64,000 bases of DNA, taken from NCBI RefSeq assembly GCF_014850955.1, contig NZ_JACXSS010000001.1, positions 2,294,001 through 2,358,000 on the forward strand, in the 5' to 3' direction. Below the pieces are notes generated by a model. The model ran no database searches. It was given only the letters and a program-made list of their open reading frames with translations, and was not told the DNA's origin. Origin of the DNA: Methylomonas albis (GTDB lineage: Bacteria; Pseudomonadota; Gammaproteobacteria; Methylococcales; Methylomonadaceae). Numbering within the stretch: position 1 is the stretch's first letter; each line of letters opens with the position of its first letter. Below are positions 24,313-33,114 of this stretch, one piece after another. A program made the position numbers and the translations under genes.

Positions 24313-25296
24313 CTAGCTTGTCTGGCTTGCTTTATTGCTTGAGTAATTTAGGCAGATAAACATAAAAAATTGCACGCCAAAAATCAGATTAGCCATCAAC
24401 AAATGCACGGGCTGCGCTACGGCGGGAAAACCCAGCCTATCCAGGCTGACGCCGGCCAAAATAGCGGTAACGATCAAGCCCATCAGCACGTAGGCCGTGC
24501 GTAGTAATAAACTGTGTTTATCGGCATGCTGATAGATTTTCCAGGCCAGCCAAAGGTTGGTAAACAAAATGATCGATGAAAAAGAACGGTGTATATAGAA
24601 AATGATAGGGAAACTATCGCGCCAATACTGCCTATCGATGTAGCTATGCTCATGCGCGATGTAATCGACCGCTTCCCTGACTTGAGTGCCCATTGCCACT
24701 TGCAACAGGGTCATTGCCATTGCGACTTTTAAAACCAACGAAAAACGCGGTGTCAGCCAATGGCTATCGATAGTTTGCAGCAGCGGCTTTTGCGATCTGG
24801 CGATGGCGTAGATTAGTAGCGCGACGATAAATAATGCCAGCAGCATGTGTAGCGTTATCATCAACGGCTTTAAGTTGCTAGCCACCACCGCCGACCCTAG
24901 CCATCCCTGAAATCCGACCAGCAAAAAAACCGATAACGCTAAATAAAAAATCGCTTTATCGGCTTTCAGATAAACCCTGGAGGTCCAGGCCGTCAGAAAA
25001 ATCAGAAAACCGATAGTCACGCCAACCAGGCGATTAGTATATTCGGTCCAGGTTTTCACCGGATTGAAGGCCGTGCTTTCATAACCACGTGCGGCATAAA
25101 TTTCGTGGTAATTGGCCGGCAATTGTGACTCGTGTGTGGGTGGCACCCATTGCCCGAAGCAAGTCGGCCAATCCGGACACCCCATGCCGGCACCTGAGGC
25201 GCGGACGATGCCGCCAACCAAAATGACGAAGTACACGGCAAAGATGGTAAGCGTGCCTAAGCGGCGAAAACGGGCGGCGTCTTGGGCGGCTATCAT
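24313..25296 (-). CDS. COX15/CtaA-family heme A synthase-like protein
   Basis: 327 residues with about eight membrane helices. Family landmarks: VILVGGIVRASGAGMGCPDWPTCFG near the start, EYTNRLVG, ITLHMLLALF, IIFYIHRSFSS and AVAQPVHLLMAN. CtaA oxidises the heme O methyl group to make heme A for cytochrome oxidase. Three of the usual heme-ligand histidines are visible; the first, in EYxHR, is Asn here (EYTNR), a variant I believe occurs in some lineages. The gene runs toward deaD with a 112-bp gap and lies 13 bp after an HDOD gene. Confidence 0.85.
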   Translation of the reverse strand: MIAAQDAARFRRLGTLTIFAVYFVILVGGIVRASGAGMGCPDWPTCFGQWVPPTHESQLPANYHEIYAARGYESTAFNPVKTWTEYTNRLVGVTIGFLIFLTAWTSRVYLKADKAIFYLALSVFLLVGFQGWLGSAVVASNLKPLMITLHMLLALFIVALLIYAIARSQKPLLQTIDSHWLTPRFSLVLKVAMAMTLLQVAMGTQVREAVDYIAHEHSYIDRQYWRDSFPIIFYIHRSFSSIILFTNLWLAWKIYQHADKHSLLLRTAYVLMGLIVTAILAGVSLDRLGFPAVAQPVHLLMANLIFGVQFFMFICLNYSSNKASQTS

Positions 25297-25309
25297 GTGT
25301 TTTTCTTAC

Positions 25310-26152
25310 TCAAAGGAACATCGAGTGCGCGAGTTCGATCTCTTCGGAAACCCCTTCAATTTCTAAAATTTCAGCGTCTGGCTCGATGCCCAGCTTAACA
25401 AACGCTGGTACGGTGCTCCAATCGACGCGACAGGCCGGATGATCGGTGCCGGCGATGCTTTGTAGGAACGCAACTTGCACTAAATCGACATAATCAGCCT
25501 TAGGGCCGGAGTCGCGCTGAAAGTCCACATATTCGGACGGCACCAATTTAAGTTCTTCCGGGAAATTCCAGGTATTCATGATCAGTTTGCCGACGTGTGG
25601 ATGGGCTTTTTCCAGTAACTTATCCAAGCGGGAAGGACTGTCTTTAAATTCCGGAATTTTTTCGACCAAGGTCAGTATGGGTAATTTACCGATTTGATGA
25701 ATCAGTCCGGCCAGCATTGCTTCATCGGCGTTTAAATGCGGCACGAATGCGGCTAACGCGCGACTAATTGCAGAGACGTTGACGCCTTGCTCCCAAGTGC
25801 TGCGGAAATAGCCTTCCAGTAGGGCCGTGGTCGGCGTGAACATTTGCTGCATGATCAAGCTGGTGATCAGGGTGCGGATGGTGTTATTGCCAAGCCGGGT
25901 TACGGCCATTTGGATGTTTTTAATTTCCATGGTGCCGCGATACAGAGGGCTGTTGGCGACTTGTATCAAACGCGCGGAAATGGCAGCGTCGGTAGCGATA
26001 ATGTCTGCCAGACTCTGTGCAGTGGCATCGCCCTTACTGACGGCATCACGCACTTTGATAGCGACGTCCGGCAAGGTAGGCAGGATTAATCGGTTAGCGT
26101 CCAGTTCCGCTTGTACATGGACTAAAAAATCTTGAACAGATTTGAATTGCAT
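25310..26152 (-). CDS. HDOD domain protein
   Basis: 280 residues. Nearly all is an HDOD domain (LPTLPDVAIKVRDAV, IIATDAAISARLIQVANSPLYRG, IKNIQMAVTRLGNNTIRTLI, LAGLIHQIGKLPIL). HDOD proteins are HD-fold regulators without the full metal site, tied to signalling, chemotaxis or cyclic-di-GMP pathways. A second HDOD gene lies at 27638 on the other strand, followed directly by a diguanylate cyclase. The protein has no extra domain, so its partner is unknown. Confidence 0.88.
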   Translation of the reverse strand: MQFKSVQDFLVHVQAELDANRLILPTLPDVAIKVRDAVSKGDATAQSLADIIATDAAISARLIQVANSPLYRGTMEIKNIQMAVTRLGNNTIRTLITSLIMQQMFTPTTALLEGYFRSTWEQGVNVSAISRALAAFVPHLNADEAMLAGLIHQIGKLPILTLVEKIPEFKDSPSRLDKLLEKAHPHVGKLIMNTWNFPEELKLVPSEYVDFQRDSGPKADYVDLVQVAFLQSIAGTDHPACRVDWSTVPAFVKLGIEPDAEILEIEGVSEEIELAHSMFL

Positions 26153-26166
26153 GGATTAATTTTCCG

Positions 26167-27129
26167 CTATTGATCTGAAATTATCGTCACAGGCGTACGA
26201 TAGTCGTCGTCAAGTATAAGGTTTTTTGGCAGTCCATCAACTATTTGCAGGACGAGTAGCGCACGGTTTGTGTCGGCCCAGACAGCATTGGTCAGTACAC
26301 ATCCCATATTTTGCTGCGAAATGCTGTCCAACACCTTACAGCCGCTAATTACGCCGCCCGGTAATAGCAGGCATTCTGCAACAAACAGCGCGCGTTTGAC
26401 TTTGCCCAAATAGTGACTGCGAGCCACAATTTCCTGACCCGTATAACAGCCTTTACTGAAGCTGACGCCGCCAAGTTGGTCAATACCCAACATTTGCGGA
26501 ATATGCTGTTCCGATTGGCTAATGTCGAACCAGGGCAGGGCGGTGGAGATGTCGTGATAGCGCCACTCGGTCAGGCTGCCGGATTCGAAAGCGTATTGGG
26601 AGCCGAGTAAGCAGGTAAGTTCATCAATTTCAGTTGGCGTGCCGAGCACCAGGTAGCGCGCCGCGCCAGGTAATTTAATGGTCGTTAACGGTATTTGCGC
26701 GACTGCGAAACTGTCCGCTGGAAGGGTAAACTCAGGCGAAAGATTTGGGCAGGAGTTTATACCGAGGATTTGTATATTCTCGGTTTGATCATACAGCTTT
26801 ACATCGGCTCGCAGCACATACATTCGCAGTTTTTTTAATACGGTGTCGAGCAAGTCCGCAGGCAGTATCAGGTAAAAAGACTCCAGCGACTTAACAACCA
26901 ACAGCGTGCTGATTACTCGGCCTTTGGCATTGCAAAACCCGGCTATACTGGCTTTCGATGCGGATAAGTCGTTAATATTGCATGTCAGCTGGCCTTGTAA
27001 TAGTTTTGCGGCATCCAGACCGCGGGCTTCTATCAGGGCTAAGCCAGTGGCAGCGAAGCTTTTTTTGGGTAAGGTGAATGAAGTTGCTTCGCTAAAAGCG
27101 TTTACGTGATCTGTTCGGTCTTCAAGCAT
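26167..27129 (-). CDS. ygfZ: tRNA-modifying protein YgfZ (folate-binding, GcvT-like)
   Basis: 320 residues with the YgfZ signature K-G-C-Y-T-G-Q-E followed by IVARSHYLGKVKRALF. The N-terminal RGLDAAKLLQGQLTCNI and GFCNAKGRVISTL segments are also typical. YgfZ binds folate and supports MiaB-type radical-SAM tRNA modification and Fe-S enzyme repair. ATG at 27129 fits family length. It is divergent from a ygfX-like gene, 77 bp away. Confidence 0.93.
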   Translation of the reverse strand: MLEDRTDHVNAFSEATSFTLPKKSFAATGLALIEARGLDAAKLLQGQLTCNINDLSASKASIAGFCNAKGRVISTLLVVKSLESFYLILPADLLDTVLKKLRMYVLRADVKLYDQTENIQILGINSCPNLSPEFTLPADSFAVAQIPLTTIKLPGAARYLVLGTPTEIDELTCLLGSQYAFESGSLTEWRYHDISTALPWFDISQSEQHIPQMLGIDQLGGVSFSKGCYTGQEIVARSHYLGKVKRALFVAECLLLPGGVISGCKVLDSISQQNMGCVLTNAVWADTNRALLVLQIVDGLPKNLILDDDYRTPVTIISDQ

Positions 27130-27206
27130 GGCGGCAATATTTGTAGTAGAACATAAACATAATTTAGCAGGGTAGTTTACCTTAGCTCGGAAAAGGTGCG
27201 GCGTTT

Positions 27207-27638
27207 GTGTCGAAAAATTTTGAACAGAGCATGAATTTTACTATAGGGCGCTCACGGTTACTGACTTTCATCGTTAGCGCCATTCACGTACTGGTGATAT
27301 TGGCTTGCTGGTTGAATGCGCTGCCAATGCCATACAAATGCTTGCTAACGATGCTGGTATTATTGAGTTGGCGAAGCAATACGATGTCTGGCGAAATTAG
27401 CGTCGTTTATCTGCGCTATACTCCTAACCACGGTTGGTCGCTGCTTAGCAATGGCGACCAATACCAGCTGGTCGACATTCAAGCGTCAACTGTGGTATCT
27501 AGGTTTCTAATCGCGTTGCATTGGGTACACAACAAAGGGAGGCGTCAATCAATGATAATTCCAAAAGATGCCATAAGTAGCAACGATTACCGCAAACTAT
27601 CGGTTTGTTTAATTATTTCAGGTCATGGTCCTGGTTGA
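27207..27638 (+). CDS. YgfX-like membrane protein (CptA family)
   Basis: 143 residues from GTG 27207 (preceded by AAGGTG) or 135 from ATG 27231. Two adjacent N-terminal membrane helices (TFIVSAIHVLVILACWL; CLLTMLVLLSW) are followed by a short soluble domain ending in an RRQSMIIPKDAISSNDYRKL motif, the pattern of YgfX/CptA proteins. In enterics ygfX neighbours sdhE and influences division or succinate dehydrogenase assembly. The function here is unproven. Its stop overlaps the next start (TGATG). Confidence 0.7.
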   Translation: MSKNFEQSMNFTIGRSRLLTFIVSAIHVLVILACWLNALPMPYKCLLTMLVLLSWRSNTMSGEISVVYLRYTPNHGWSLLSNGDQYQLVDIQASTVVSRFLIALHWVHNKGRRQSMIIPKDAISSNDYRKLSVCLIISGHGPG

Positions 27639-28507
27639 TGAAAGCCGGTGTAAAGCAAGCAATTGAGTTGCAAATGAATTCTCTAAAGAACTTGCCGGTT
27701 TTGCCCGAGGCGAGTTTGCGAATTTTGGCTGCTATTAACACCCCGGAAATACCGATTGATAAACTGGCCGATGCGCTATCCTTATCGCCTAGCTTGGTTG
27801 CCAGATTGCTTGGATTAGCAAATTCGGCCTATTTTGCACGTGGCAGAAATGTGGCCGATATACGCACTGCCATTTTCCAGGTCTTGGGGCTGGACTTGGT
27901 AAAAGCACTGGCGATGGCGATTATCCTTAACGTCGTATTCGATACGCGTAAATGCCAAGGATTCGACGCCGAACACTTTTGGCTGCGTTCATTAACGACG
28001 GCGGTATCCGCGCAAAAACTGGCAGTTGAGATCCCTCAATTGCGTGAGTTTACGCCATCGACCATTTATTCAGGTGGGTTGTTGCTAAATATCGGTGTAT
28101 TGGTGTTGGGCTATCTGCAGCCCGATGAACTGCATGGCATTCTTATCGATTGCAAAAACAATCGCTTGTCGGTAGCTCAGGAGATTTCTCGACAAATGGG
28201 GCAGAGCCATTATCAAATCGGTTATTTTTTATTGCATAAATGGCAATTGCCGATGCTGTATCAACTGTTATTAAAAAATTACGAAAATAAGTATTTTGAG
28301 GGTATGGAGCAGCCTTTGTTGGTTTTGCTGCGGATTTGTCAGCGATTAAGCGCAGCCGTGATAGCCGGCGAGCCGATTAATCCGCTAGAGTTTGAGCTGG
28401 AATGCCGGCAAATTGAGTTACCGCTTGAGAATATACTCGAGCTCGCCGAACAATTGCCGGAAAATCAGCCGGCTATGCAAAAACTGGCAGCGATTATGGG
28501 GCATTAA
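27638..28507 (+). CDS. HDOD domain protein coupled to a diguanylate cyclase gene
   Basis: 289 residues from ATG at 27638 (TGATG overlap). HDOD pattern: LKNLPVLPEASLRILAAIN, LSLSPSLVARLLGLANSAYF, DIRTAIFQVLGLDLVKALAMAIILN, FWLRSLTTAVSAQKL, GGLLLNIGVLVLGYL. The last base of its stop is the first base of the GAF-GGDEF gene, so the two are made together, which points to a joint cyclic-di-GMP signalling role. Confidence 0.87.
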   Translation: MKAGVKQAIELQMNSLKNLPVLPEASLRILAAINTPEIPIDKLADALSLSPSLVARLLGLANSAYFARGRNVADIRTAIFQVLGLDLVKALAMAIILNVVFDTRKCQGFDAEHFWLRSLTTAVSAQKLAVEIPQLREFTPSTIYSGGLLLNIGVLVLGYLQPDELHGILIDCKNNRLSVAQEISRQMGQSHYQIGYFLLHKWQLPMLYQLLLKNYENKYFEGMEQPLLVLLRICQRLSAAVIAGEPINPLEFELECRQIELPLENILELAEQLPENQPAMQKLAAIMGH

Positions 28508-29706
28508 TGGAGCAGCAAAACGCAGATAGTCAGGATGCCAAATTGGCGGGCTTCGGCATGCAAGATCTGCTGATCGACTTGGTCAATGCCCTGTCCGCAG
28601 TGAAGCAATTGTCCGAAATCGATTATCAAGTCGATGATGAAAAAGCACTTATCCGTCAGGCCTTAGCCAGCCTTATCCAATATCAAGACATGGAGCGCTG
28701 TTCTTTTTTTATCGTGGATAGCGAAGGCTTATTAAGCAATATCGCCGGCATCAGTATTCGTGAGCTGAACAACTCTGAACCCAAGGTCGACACCCCTCTA
28801 AGGTTTAAAGTAGGAGAGGGTTTGATTGGCGCTGCTGCCGCGACCGGTATCTTGCAACATTGTCAAAATTGCCATGAAGACAGGCGATTTGAAAAAAGTG
28901 GACACCTCAACCAATCGCCTGGCTCGGTTATCAGTGTGCCGGTATTTACGTTGAATCGAACCCTGATTGGCGTTTTGAACGTCTCCCATCCGCAAGCACA
29001 TTATTTCAGCGAGTGGCACATACGTCTGCTCGAAGTGTATAAAAATATTCTTGGCCAGCTCATTACAACCCGGCGCTTGGTCCAGCAAATGGAGCAACAA
29101 ATTGCCTTCAGAACGGCGGAATTGGAGAGCCTGGTTGCGGAGACCAATCAGCTGAAAGATCATTTTGTCAGTATGTCCATGCATGACCAATTGACCGGCT
29201 TGCATAACCGGCGGTTTTTTTACGACCAAATCGAAGTCGTTATCGCTCATCACAAGCGCTACAAAAGTAGTTTTTGTCTGTTGGTTATGGACATCGATCA
29301 TTTTAAGGTCATTAACGACCGCTTCGGGCATTTGTTCGGCGATCAAGTGCTAGCCGGCGTTGCTAACGCGTTAAAACGGCAAGTGCGCAATACCGACATT
29401 CTGGTACGTTTTGGTGGCGAGGAGTTTGTGGCGATTTTCACCAACACCCGTTGCGATAGCGGTAGAACATTTGCGGAACGCATTCGGCAGGAAATTAAAA
29501 CCCTGGAATGGATTATCGATAAAGAGGTGGTTAATTTGACCTTGAGTATTGGCTTGTATTGTCTGAATGGCGACTTACTTCAATCCAAACAAATGCCGGA
29601 TATTGACCAAATGATTAGTTATGCCGATGCCGCCTTGTATCAAGCGAAAGCTGGCGGTCGCGACAAAACCATCGTCTTTGGCGAATCCTGTTCGGATCCG
29701 AATTAA
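28507..29706 (+). CDS. GAF-GGDEF diguanylate cyclase
   Basis: 399 residues: GAF sensor domain (about 40-190; FKVGEGLIGAAAATG, SVISVPVFTLNRTLIGVLNVS), a coiled linker (residues ~195-225), then GGDEF domain (DQLTGLHNRRFF, MDIDHFKVINDRFGHLFGDQVL, RFGGEEF at about residue 300). The active GGEEF form and an R-N-T-D inhibitory site five residues before it are both present, so it should make c-di-GMP with product feedback. The GAF has a CQNCHED segment that could bind metal or sense redox. No membrane segment. Confidence 0.92.
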   Translation: MEQQNADSQDAKLAGFGMQDLLIDLVNALSAVKQLSEIDYQVDDEKALIRQALASLIQYQDMERCSFFIVDSEGLLSNIAGISIRELNNSEPKVDTPLRFKVGEGLIGAAAATGILQHCQNCHEDRRFEKSGHLNQSPGSVISVPVFTLNRTLIGVLNVSHPQAHYFSEWHIRLLEVYKNILGQLITTRRLVQQMEQQIAFRTAELESLVAETNQLKDHFVSMSMHDQLTGLHNRRFFYDQIEVVIAHHKRYKSSFCLLVMDIDHFKVINDRFGHLFGDQVLAGVANALKRQVRNTDILVRFGGEEFVAIFTNTRCDSGRTFAERIRQEIKTLEWIIDKEVVNLTLSIGLYCLNGDLLQSKQMPDIDQMISYADAALYQAKAGGRDKTIVFGESCSDPN

Positions 29707-30157
29707 ACTAACCCTGCATGGGTTCCCTAGTTTCGCAAGCAATGACTTTGAATCTGCTTTGCCGGAAAAATAGTGTAGCCATACATGTTTTAAGGGCTTT
29801 TTATGCCTCTGATGTGCTGATGTCTAGAGCTTCAATTTACTTAAAATGTTAAGAGAAATCAGTGATAAGCCAACATACAGAGCACCACAACCAAAATAAT
29901 AGATTAAAAAGTGATCATTAGATTTAACTCGTAATTATTGATTTGAATTTTTTGAGCTTTAACTAATGAATTCCTCGAAGGCAAAAATTGTTCAAAACAG
30001 ACCGTCCCAATTGTTCACGGAAAAGCTGAATTTCGATTTGCAAGCTGGGTGATCCGGTTAACACGACCGTTTTACCTATCGTGGTTTCGCTGGGCTGCTT
30101 GTGTTCAGTCAAGTTTGTTTCTAAGCTAACCCGCTTTTAGCTTATAGAAGATATTCA
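29707..30157. other. gene-free 450-bp intergenic region
   Basis: AT-rich, with no open frame, no clear terminator and no repeat that I can support. It separates the cyclase gene from the FAD oxidoreductase gene and may hold the latter's promoter. Confidence 0.5.
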
Positions 30158-31711
30158 ATGCGCGGCGTTTACAGGGAATCGAAAAAAGAAGTTTACGACG
30201 TCGTCGTCATTGGCGCCGGCATTGGTGGTCTGAGCACCGCCGCTTTGTTGGCGAAAACCGGCAAGTCGGTACTGTTGGTGGAAAGGCACGACAGGCCGGG
30301 CGGTTATGCGCACGGCTTTAAGCGGCGCAATTTTTATTTCGATTCCGGTGTGCATTTGGTCAGCGGTTGCAGTCCGAAAGGCTATGGCAACGGCAGCACC
30401 ATCAATAAGATTTGCCGTGTGGTAGGCATAGATCCTCAAGCCCTTTTCATTCCGGTTCAGTCTTACGCTCGCGCGGTTTTTCCGGAACTGGAGATTTCTT
30501 TGCGGGCAGGTGAAGAGGCATTTGTTGCCGGTTTGACCGTGCGCTTTCCGCAGGAAAAAGACCGCCTATTCGCGCTAATCCGGCTGTGCAAAGTGTTGGC
30601 CGAAGAGGCGATGCTGGCGGAGGAGCTGTTGGCTCAGAGTAGGGCGACGCGGGCCTCGCCGGCGCAAATGTTGGCCAACTTGTTTCGCTACCGCCGCACC
30701 ACATTAGCAGAGGCCTTGGACGAGTTTCTAGTCGATGCACGCCTGAAAAGCGCTTGCGCGATGCTCTGGCCTTATCTGGGTTTGCCGCCGTCGCAACTGT
30801 CTTTTCTGTATTGGGCGGCCATGATGGCCGGATACACCTACGAAGGCGGCTATTACTGTCGAGGTAGTTTTCAGGTTTATGCCAATCAGCTAGCCTCGGC
30901 TATCGAAAATCAGGGCGGTGAAGTCTTATTAAATTCCAGCGTGCGGCGCATTTGCATCGAGCACGGTAGAGCCAACGGCATTTTATTGGAAAACGGTCAG
31001 GCGATTCGCGCCGAAACAGTGGTTTCCAATGTCGACGCCCGGCAAACCGCCGAGTTATTAATTGGCCGGGAGCATTTGCCGAACGGACATTGCGAAGCCT
31101 TAGCGAAGCTGTCACCGTCGCTGTCAATCTTTGCCAGCTATATCGCGACCGACCTGCCCCTCGCTGAACAAGACCATGCCCATGAAGGCTTTTTCTTCGA
31201 TTCGTTCGACCACGAAGCCAGTTACGCGCTAAGCCAAACCGGCCAAGGCAACTGGTTTTCGGCGACGTTGCCTTCTTTGGCCGATCCCTCGCTGGCGCCG
31301 CCCGGACAAAGCATCATCATGTTGACCACGCTGTGCCCGTTTGACCTTGGTCAGTCCTGGCGCATCGCCAAGAGCGATTTTCAGCAGCGCTTATTGGAAA
31401 AGGCCGAGCGGCATTTTCCCGGCCTCAACGATCATTTGTTAGTGGTGGAGTCCGGTTCGCCAAGAACCATGGAGCGCTACACCCTCAATCAGCAAGGCGC
31501 GGCATACGGATTTGCTCCAAGTCCTGAGCAGATCGGTCCAAATAGGCCAAGCGTAATTGGTGCCTTGCCGGGCTTGTATCACACCGGTCATTGGACGCGA
31601 CCAGGCGGCGGCGTGGCGGGCGTGAGTGTATCCGCGCTACTTGCCGCGCAAGCCGTGCTCGGCATCGCTAAGCAGGAGGATTTTTGGAAAGCTTTAGGGC
31701 TGAGCGAGTAA
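30158..31711 (+). CDS. FAD-dependent CrtI/CrtN-like oxidoreductase (phytoene desaturase family)
   Basis: 517 residues. Dinucleotide-binding motif at the N-terminus (VVVIGAGIGGLSTAALLAKTG, then LLVERHDRPGGYA), RNFYFDSGVH, GSFQVYANQLASAIENQGGEV and a C-terminal FAD motif (GLYHTGHWTRPGGGVAGVSVSA). Such enzymes desaturate, isomerise or saturate polyene chains, including carotenoids and retinol-like substrates. Closely related proteins occur in pigment clusters. It stands alone here, with a convergent antiporter gene behind it and a halogenase gene 1.4 kb on. A tailoring role for the polyene pigment or for carotenoids is possible but not shown. Confidence 0.82.
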   Translation: MRGVYRESKKEVYDVVVIGAGIGGLSTAALLAKTGKSVLLVERHDRPGGYAHGFKRRNFYFDSGVHLVSGCSPKGYGNGSTINKICRVVGIDPQALFIPVQSYARAVFPELEISLRAGEEAFVAGLTVRFPQEKDRLFALIRLCKVLAEEAMLAEELLAQSRATRASPAQMLANLFRYRRTTLAEALDEFLVDARLKSACAMLWPYLGLPPSQLSFLYWAAMMAGYTYEGGYYCRGSFQVYANQLASAIENQGGEVLLNSSVRRICIEHGRANGILLENGQAIRAETVVSNVDARQTAELLIGREHLPNGHCEALAKLSPSLSIFASYIATDLPLAEQDHAHEGFFFDSFDHEASYALSQTGQGNWFSATLPSLADPSLAPPGQSIIMLTTLCPFDLGQSWRIAKSDFQQRLLEKAERHFPGLNDHLLVVESGSPRTMERYTLNQQGAAYGFAPSPEQIGPNRPSVIGALPGLYHTGHWTRPGGGVAGVSVSALLAAQAVLGIAKQEDFWKALGLSE

Positions 31712-31738
31712 GTGTTTTACGCTCGGTGTTTACAACAA

Positions 31739-32938
31739 TTACTGCGACCGGAAAATAATCGACTTCATCCGCGCCAGTTTCGGCGACACCACCGGCACCG
31801 TCAACATGGTACTAAGCACGGCCATCAACAACAGCGCCGTGAAAGTTTCACTGCTTATTATTTCTTTATCCAGCAATACGTTGGCAAAAATAATCATGAT
31901 CAAGGCCTTGGTTTGCAACAACCAGCCCATCAGCGACGCTTCACCGCGTTTCCATTTCAGAATTTTTCCCGCCAGATGGGTGCCGAGCAACTTTCCGAAT
32001 ACCGAGACAAACAGCAATACGCCGGCGACGACCAAAACCGCAGTTCCGCCCATCGCCCAATTGGTTTTCAAGCCGGCGCTGATGAAATAAACCGGCATCA
32101 CCGTCAGTAATAGATGATGGCGTAACAGATCCATTTGGGCTTGATTAAACCAACAACCATCAAGGATGGCACCTGCCAGGAAGGCGCCGACCATAAAATG
32201 TAGTCCGGCCCAATCGGCTGCAAAACCGGTTGCCGCTAAGGCGATGATGCCAACATACCAGCGATCGCGCTCCGGCAAGCAGGCCATCAGTTTGCGAATG
32301 CCGTAAGCGCTAATCGCAAAACCCAATAAAAAAGTCCCTTGTTTGCCGACCCGATCCCAATCCAATAGAATCAGGGCCAGGACTGCCCAAATCGCAATAT
32401 CGTCCATGCTGGCGTATCGCAGGATGCGCTGTCCGATGGGCTGGCGCAGGATTTCCAGTTTTTCCATCACCAAAATCAATATCGGCAGTGCCGTCACCGC
32501 ACAAGACATTCCGATGCCCAGTACAAATTGCCAGGGCATGGCCTTGCTACCCATCCAGCCGTCAAACAGCAACATACCTAAGGAGGCGATACAACCGAGC
32601 GCTAAAGGAACACCCAGCGCCAAGCCGGCGGTGATGCTACTCTCCACTCTATGCTCCCAGGCTTGGCGTAAATCCAGCTCAATACCGGCCACCCAGACAA
32701 ATAGCATCACCGACCACCAGGCAATGCCGTTCAACGACTGAATCACGGCTTTGTTGAATACAAACGCATAGTAATCGGGAAATAGGGCACCTAGAATGCC
32801 TGGCCCCAGCAGGATGCCGGTAATGATCTGCACCACTACCAGGGGCGCGAAATAGTCTGTCCTGCCGATTCGCCAAATCAAATACGGCAGACTGTAGATA
32901 ATGGTGAGCGCAATCAGGAATACTTCTGTGGTGTTCAT
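31739..32938 (-). CDS. cation/proton antiporter, CPA2 family
   Basis: 399 residues with roughly 12 hydrophobic helices; typical pieces are ILLGPGILGALFP, MLFVWVAGIELDL, and HFMVGAFLAGAILDG. Monovalent-cation:proton antiporters of the CPA2 family exchange Na+ or K+ for H+ at the inner membrane. No regulatory TrkA domain is attached. It is convergent with the FAD oxidoreductase gene (27 bp between stops). Confidence 0.87.
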   Translation of the reverse strand: MNTTEVFLIALTIIYSLPYLIWRIGRTDYFAPLVVVQIITGILLGPGILGALFPDYYAFVFNKAVIQSLNGIAWWSVMLFVWVAGIELDLRQAWEHRVESSITAGLALGVPLALGCIASLGMLLFDGWMGSKAMPWQFVLGIGMSCAVTALPILILVMEKLEILRQPIGQRILRYASMDDIAIWAVLALILLDWDRVGKQGTFLLGFAISAYGIRKLMACLPERDRWYVGIIALAATGFAADWAGLHFMVGAFLAGAILDGCWFNQAQMDLLRHHLLLTVMPVYFISAGLKTNWAMGGTAVLVVAGVLLFVSVFGKLLGTHLAGKILKWKRGEASLMGWLLQTKALIMIIFANVLLDKEIISSETFTALLLMAVLSTMLTVPVVSPKLARMKSIIFRSQ

Positions 32939-33114
32939 CGGCTGATGGTTTTGCAGTACGTTAGCAAGGTATTATTGCAAAATTACGTTTGAACACACGA
33001 TGCCAACATTTGCCTGGCTATAAAACTGCTATTCCGGATCGCCTAATGACAATCTTTCCTCAGCCAAAGCAATCATGGTATTAAACAATCACTCCCAGAT
33101 TAAGGTGCAACCCA

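Noticed and set aside
31712..32110. Plus-strand frame of 132 codons after the FAD oxidoreductase
   Set aside because: It is Gln/His/Arg-rich and is the reverse complement of the antiporter gene.
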